A stretch of DNA of 64,000 bases from Treponema sp. GTDB taxonomy: Bacteria > Spirochaetota > Spirochaetia > Treponematales > Treponemataceae. Position 1 is the stretch's first letter; every line of letters starts with the position of its first letter. Location: contig PDOP01000004.1 in assembly GCA_002749205.1 (NCBI GenBank), forward strand, positions 1 to 64,000, read 5' to 3'. Below, one piece after another: positions 59,326 to 64,000 of this stretch. The notes below the pieces were generated by a model. That model worked only from the letters and a program-made list of their open reading frames with translations. It was not told the DNA's origin and searched no databases. Position numbers and translations under genes: made by a program.

Positions 59326-59764
59326 TTACGGTTTCCTGTTTATTTACACTATCGAGAATTGCATTTATAAACTTAAATGAATCATCGGTGCCGTAATCTT
59401 TTGCGATGCTTATAGCTTCGTCAATAACAATAGAAGGAAGGATTTCCTTTTGAAAAAGGAGTGAGTATGTGCTGAACCTTAAAATTGATTTATCTGTAAT
59501 ATTTAAATCTTCAAATTTCCAATTATGCAAATTCTCACAAATGCGTTTGTCAACGGCTTCTATATTTTCAATTGTTCCTGCAAGTAAAAGGCGGGGAAAG
59601 GATAAATCAGCGGGCTGTAATTTTTCTCGCTTTTCTTTTTTTATCCAAGAAAATTCCAAGAGCTCTTCTACCGGCATACCGGAAACTTCCCAGGCGTACA
59701 AGCCCTGCATAACAAGAATTCTTGCACGCCTACGACTGATATTCATTTTGGAAAGCTCTACCAA
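59318..59764 (-). CDS. nusB: transcription antitermination factor NusB
   Basis: SRRRARILVMQGLYAWEVS; DKSILRFSTYSLLFQKEILPSIVIDEAISIAKDYGTDDSFKFINAILD. Confidence 0.93.
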   Translation of the reverse strand: MVELSKMNISRRRARILVMQGLYAWEVSGMPVEELLEFSWIKKEKREKLQPADLSFPRLLLAGTIENIEAVDKRICENLHNWKFEDLNITDKSILRFSTYSLLFQKEILPSIVIDEAISIAKDYGTDDSFKFINAILDSVNKQETVNE

Positions 59765-60834
59765 GCAAGGAGTTTTAGTAACTCGGAATCGCTTTTTACA
59801 AGTTTGTAGTTTTTTGAAACCTTTAACTCATTCACAAGATTGCGAGTAGCTTCTTCCAGTGCTACTTGTTGCTTTTGCATGGTCAATTGACCTTTTACTA
59901 ACTGATACACAGTCATATCCTGGCTTGGGTCTACTTTATCATTCAGCTCTAAAAGTTTTGCTTCAGATTTTGCTTTTATTACAAAAAACTGGAAGTTATC
60001 GGCCATTTCAACCACATTGGATACTGTATTAACAGGACTGTCAAAAACTTCAGATAATTGCTCCAAAGTTATACCCATCTGAGCCGCAGACTGCTCGGTA
60101 TTATATACATACATTGATGCAGCAAAAAAACCGGCTTTTTTGGACTGTGCTTCTTTTAACACAGAATCTGTTTGATTTGGAGCCGCTTTCAGCCTTGCGT
60201 GTAATTTTTCGATTAGTGCTTTTTCTTTGGCTGTTTTTCCTTCTTTTTGAACAACCACCAAAAACAGGGAGGCTGCCGAAGGTCTTACAAAGTTATGCTT
60301 ATTATTGGCAAAAGCTTTTTTGATTTCGGGATCTGTCGGAACAGCGGCATCAATTGTTTTTTTATTGTTTTGATAAATACAATTTTGAATAATAAGGTTT
60401 TCACGAAGAAATTCTTTATATTCGTTAACTGTCATTCCGCTTTGATTTTTCATATAATCGTCAAAGCTCATACCCTTTTCTTTTCTTAACAGGTTTGAAA
60501 ATTCGGCTTCCGTTATGGGTCTTCCTACCATCTGTGAAAGTACATTGTTAATACGCTCATTTATCTGTGAATCGGCAACCTTTATTCCCTGTTTTTGTGC
60601 AAATTGAAGAAGCAACTTCTGATTTATTAAGCCATCAAGAATGTCTTTTCTTTGTGCGGGAGTTTTCTTTCCATCCGCTTTTTCTATTCGTTTTACAAAG
60701 TCCTTTAATTGACCGATAGTAATCGGTTCTTTTTTGGTTAAGTTTACTTCGGCAATGACCTGTAAATCCGTCTGGGCAAAACCGGTAACCATTGTAACAA
60801 AAACAAAAAAGAAACTTACAAAAAATCTTTTCAT
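59758..60834 (-). CDS. SurA/PpiC-like peptidylprolyl isomerase, exported
   Basis: signal peptide; SurA N-terminal-like region LDGLINQKLLLQFAQKQGIKVADSQINERI. Confidence 0.78.
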   Translation of the reverse strand: MKRFFVSFFFVFVTMVTGFAQTDLQVIAEVNLTKKEPITIGQLKDFVKRIEKADGKKTPAQRKDILDGLINQKLLLQFAQKQGIKVADSQINERINNVLSQMVGRPITEAEFSNLLRKEKGMSFDDYMKNQSGMTVNEYKEFLRENLIIQNCIYQNNKKTIDAAVPTDPEIKKAFANNKHNFVRPSAASLFLVVVQKEGKTAKEKALIEKLHARLKAAPNQTDSVLKEAQSKKAGFFAASMYVYNTEQSAAQMGITLEQLSEVFDSPVNTVSNVVEMADNFQFFVIKAKSEAKLLELNDKVDPSQDMTVYQLVKGQLTMQKQQVALEEATRNLVNELKVSKNYKLVKSDSELLKLLAW

Positions 60835-60965
60835 TATTACCCCTCTATCAGCATTAAAATGCAAATATAATAAATATAACTGCTCAAGCAGTTACAAAAA
60901 TACAACAAAAAATGAAGAATAAAGTTACTCATAAATTTGAGCCACTTGCAAAATTCGAATTTTGC

Positions 60966-62765
60966 TTACCTTTCCAAAATTCCCCGTATTCTCCTGACAC
61001 CTGCAGATGAAGACTGCTCTTTTTTTATTTTGAACCGTCCCAAACAGCCTGTGTTTTCTACATGCGGACCTCCGCAAACTTCAAACGAAAAATCGCCTAT
61101 TTTATAAACTTTTACGATATCCTCGTATTTTTCTCCAAAAAGAGCCATTGCTCCGGCCTTTTTTGCTTCTTCCAAAGGCATGGTAGTCATCGAAACAGGC
61201 AAATCCGCCCGTATCTGCTCATTGACAATTCGTTCAACTTCGGCTTTTTCTTCTGCCGTCATTGCCGAAGGGTGCGTAAAATCAAACCTTAACCTTTCGG
61301 CTGTTATATTGGAGCCTTTTTGCTCTACATGCGTTCCCAATACAATCCTCAAAGCCTGATGCAAAAGATGTGTAGCGGTATGGTAAGCCGTTGTCATTTC
61401 AGAATGGTCTGCAAGCCCGCCTTTAAATACCTGCTCACTGCCGGCACGAGACAGCTCTTGATGCTTTTTAAACGCAATATCAAACCCTTCTCTGTCGACC
61501 GATAATCCTGCTTCTTTTGCTAATTCCTCCGTAAGCTCTACCGGAAAGCCGAAAGTGTCATACAGTCTAAAAGCCAACCTGCCGGGAATAATTTTTTTAG
61601 GGTTTTTCAACAGATTAGGAAGCATTTTTTCGTATTCGGCTTCACCTTTTTTTAATGCGTCAAGAAATTTGTTTTTTTCGGATTTAAGCTCTTTAATGAT
61701 AAAGTCTTTGTTTTCTTTAATCTCAGGATAAAGCTCTGCATTTTGTTCTATTATAATGTCTGCAATATCTTCAAGAGCGTTTTCGGGAAGCCCCATTTTT
61801 TTGGCATGCCTTACGGCTCTTCTTATCAATCTCCTTAATACATATCCTGCACCCAGATTTGAAGGCAGCACAGCCCTCGGCTCACCTAACATAAAGCAAG
61901 CGGCTCTAAGATGGTCTGTAATAATTCGGCTTGACACTTTTATATCATCTGTTGATGTTTCATTGCCTGATGTGTTCGCCAGCTCTTCAATACGCTTAAA
62001 AATTGGACGGAAAAGATCAATTTCATAAACGGACGACATACCGTTAAGCATCGCAACCGTTCTTTCAACTCCCATGCCGGTATCAACACATTTTCGCTCC
62101 AACGCTGAATACGAGCCGTCCGAGTTTTTATGGTACTGCATAAAAACATTGTTCCAAATTTCAAAATATTTTCCGCAGTTACAACCCGGCTTACATTCTG
62201 TTCCGCATGCCTTTTTACCCGTATCAAAAAAAATCTCCGTATCCGGCCCGCAAGGTCCTGTTTGTCCTGCCGGCCCCCACCAGTTATCTTTTCTGGGTAA
62301 AAAGTGAATTCGCTCACGGGGAATGCCCAAACCATGCCAAATATCCGCCGACTCTTCATCACGCGAAACTTCACAATCGCCTTCAAAAACAGTAACTGAA
62401 AGTTTTTCTGCCGGAATGCCCAAATACTGCTTCGAGGTTAAAAACTCAAAACTCCACTTTATGGAATCCTCTTTGAAATAATCCCCCAATGACCAGTTTC
62501 CAAGCATCTCGAAAAAAGTTAAATGAGAAGCATCACCGACTTCATCAATATCGCCGGTACGCACACATTTTTGATAATCCGTCAAACGCTTACCCGCAGG
62601 ATGCTCTTCACCCATTAAATACGGCACCAAAGGATGCATGCCCGCTGTTGTGAAAAGCACGGTGGGGTCATTTTCAGGTATTAAAGACTTCCCTTGAATT
62701 TCCTGATGCTCCTTGCTTTTGAAAAAATCAATATATTTATCTCGTAATTCTTTACATGTCAACAT
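60966..62765 (-). CDS. alaS: alanine--tRNA ligase (short form without C-Ala domain)
   Basis: TCKELRDKYIDFFKSKEHQEI; HTATHLLHQALR; CGGPHVENTG; ends just after editing domain; start moved to 62765. Confidence 0.95.
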   Translation of the reverse strand: MLTCKELRDKYIDFFKSKEHQEIQGKSLIPENDPTVLFTTAGMHPLVPYLMGEEHPAGKRLTDYQKCVRTGDIDEVGDASHLTFFEMLGNWSLGDYFKEDSIKWSFEFLTSKQYLGIPAEKLSVTVFEGDCEVSRDEESADIWHGLGIPRERIHFLPRKDNWWGPAGQTGPCGPDTEIFFDTGKKACGTECKPGCNCGKYFEIWNNVFMQYHKNSDGSYSALERKCVDTGMGVERTVAMLNGMSSVYEIDLFRPIFKRIEELANTSGNETSTDDIKVSSRIITDHLRAACFMLGEPRAVLPSNLGAGYVLRRLIRRAVRHAKKMGLPENALEDIADIIIEQNAELYPEIKENKDFIIKELKSEKNKFLDALKKGEAEYEKMLPNLLKNPKKIIPGRLAFRLYDTFGFPVELTEELAKEAGLSVDREGFDIAFKKHQELSRAGSEQVFKGGLADHSEMTTAYHTATHLLHQALRIVLGTHVEQKGSNITAERLRFDFTHPSAMTAEEKAEVERIVNEQIRADLPVSMTTMPLEEAKKAGAMALFGEKYEDIVKVYKIGDFSFEVCGGPHVENTGCLGRFKIKKEQSSSAGVRRIRGILER

Positions 62766-62919
62766 CACAGTATAATAAAAAAAAAAGCACTTTTTGTCAA
62801 TATGGTATGAATTTTTAGGGCACATTTTTAAGACTGAAATTAATTTTTATAAAATTTATAAGCTGACACCACAGTCTTAAAAACCGCTCAATTACGGAAC
62901 TTTGCTATCGCTTCGGCTA

Positions 62920-62985
62920 ATTTTGCACATCGGTTATGTGCAAAATGGATCCACAAGCCCTTTTTTGATAAAAAGGGCTTGTGTT
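62920..62985. terminator. two adjacent hairpins between alaS and NYN gene
   Basis: ATTTTGCACAtcggttaTGTGCAAAAT and ACAAGCCCttttttgataaaaaGGGCTTGT. Confidence 0.5.
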
Positions 62986-63033
62986 CCTACAATCGCTTGT
63001 GCAAGTTTTCTTTGTAACAAAAACAAGAGAACC

Positions 63034-63075
63034 TCGAGGAAATTGTAAAACGAACCGACTTTTGCAAGTGGCTCC
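63034..63075 (+). repeat. Short dispersed repeat family D, copy D3
   Basis: GAGGAAATTGTAAAACGAACCGACTTTTGCAAGTGGCTC. Confidence 0.65.
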
Positions 63076-63123
63076 CTCTTGTTTTTGTATTGAAAAACAT
63101 GTATATTCAAACGGAGGGATAAA

Positions 63124-64000
63124 ATGGAAAAAGAAAAGAGAATTGCAGTTTTAATTGATTCGGATAATGTTTCGTCTAAATATATTACTTCAATTTTAGA
63201 TGAGGTATCTAAATACGGAAACATTACTTACAAAAGAATTTACGGTGATTGGACAAGCGGACATACGAGCAACTGGAAGGAAGTTTTGCTGTCGGCATCT
63301 ATTTCACCAATTCAGCAATACAGCTATACGCGAGGAAAAAACTCTACAGACTCCGCGATGATTATAGATGCTATGGATATATTATACACACAAACGGTTG
63401 AAGGCTTTTGTCTGGTTTCAAGCGACAGCGATTTTACAAGATTAGCGGCTCGGTTGCGTGAATCGGGAATGTTTGTAATTGGAATGGGCGAGCATAAAAC
63501 CCCTAAAGCCTTTACATCTGCGTGCAGTATTTTTAAGTATCTGGATATTTTTGCCGAAACAGACGAAACTCCGCATAAAGCACAGAGCGGAAAATCAATT
63601 GACCCCGGCATGACAGATGAAAGGACTATAAGTCTGGCAATTCAAAAAATACTCGATGAAGGTTATGAGGGATATGAAGTAGATGAAGAAAAGGGAATGG
63701 ATATTGCAGTTTTAGGTAATCATCTTTTAAAAAAGTTTCCTGAATTCGATGTCAGAAATTACGGGTATTCAAAACTTTCCACCTTTTTAAACAGTATCCA
63801 AGCTATTGATTTAATAAGAACAAAAACAAGTATTTTTGCACAACTTAAAGAGAGCCGAAAACTTTCTCCTGCTATGTTAGTTGCAGAAATTAAGAAGATA
63901 TTAAAAGCCTCAAAGGGTAATATGATTAACATGGGAGAATTGAATAAACAGATAAAAGAAAACCACCCCGACTTTAATGTAAGGAATTTAGGTTATACAA
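63124..64000 (+). CDS. NYN-domain (LabA-like) protein with tandem OST-HTH/LOTUS domains, truncated by window end
   Basis: RIAVLIDSDNVSSKYI...GFCLVSSDSDFTRLAARLRESG; two repeats KKFPEFDVRNYGYSKLSTFL / KENHPDFNVRNLGYT; not in ORF track because no stop in window. Confidence 0.9.
   Translation, partial: MEKEKRIAVLIDSDNVSSKYITSILDEVSKYGNITYKRIYGDWTSGHTSNWKEVLLSASISPIQQYSYTRGKNSTDSAMIIDAMDILYTQTVEGFCLVSSDSDFTRLAARLRESGMFVIGMGEHKTPKAFTSACSIFKYLDIFAETDETPHKAQSGKSIDPGMTDERTISLAIQKILDEGYEGYEVDEEKGMDIAVLGNHLLKKFPEFDVRNYGYSKLSTFLNSIQAIDLIRTKTSIFAQLKESRKLSPAMLVAEIKKILKASKGNMINMGELNKQIKENHPDFNVRNLGYT

Noticed and set aside
60966-62765. alaS appearing truncated
   Set aside because: Short AlaRS without the C-Ala domain is, to my knowledge, normal in spirochaetes; motifs through the editing domain are intact.
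1-64000. CRISPR arrays, prophage, insertion sequences or toxin-antitoxin pairs
   Set aside because: No regularly spaced repeats, transposase, integrase or phage genes were recognised.

Overview
The window looks like chromosome from a Treponema close to T. denticola. That is judged from gene content and order, paired FlaA/FlaB flagellar genes and a short AlaRS; no search was run. It is mostly core genes: a branched-chain 2-oxoacid fermentation block (buk-ptb-vor-ferredoxin plus a Leu/Val-type dehydrogenase), two FlaA-like genes, ctpA, rsmE, grpE-dnaK-dnaJ, a lone groES, a sigma-70 factor, tpiA, secG, ruvB, a MacAB/TolC-type efflux set, apbE, slyD, htrA, ppk2, tsaB/tsaE, fliD-flaG-flaB-flaB, tRNA-Phe, a patatin-like gene, nusB, a SurA-like gene, alaS and a truncated NYN-LOTUS gene. 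The strongest candidate for an undescribed system is at about 47.27-50.76 kb. A 51-codon Cys/Gly-rich peptide gene, missing from the supplied ORF track, has a near-perfect sigma-70 promoter and is followed by an attenuator-like hairpin, a head-GIN (DUF2807-type) lipoprotein, a radical SAM/SPASM maturase and an MFS exporter. This looks like a ribosomally synthesised, radical-SAM-modified peptide (RiPP) operon. Other notable signals: (i) a lipoprotein gene at 19.66-20.78 kb whose ATG is separated from its signal peptide by (GACA)6, out of frame as sequenced, with a G8 tract next to its promoter (a predicted phase-variable locus); (ii) an intergenic repeat family with at least 6 copies and stems that covary between copies; (iii) three further dispersed repeat families, one with a copy inside a coding sequence; (iv) a 19-bp direct repeat flanking an apparently inserted gene.
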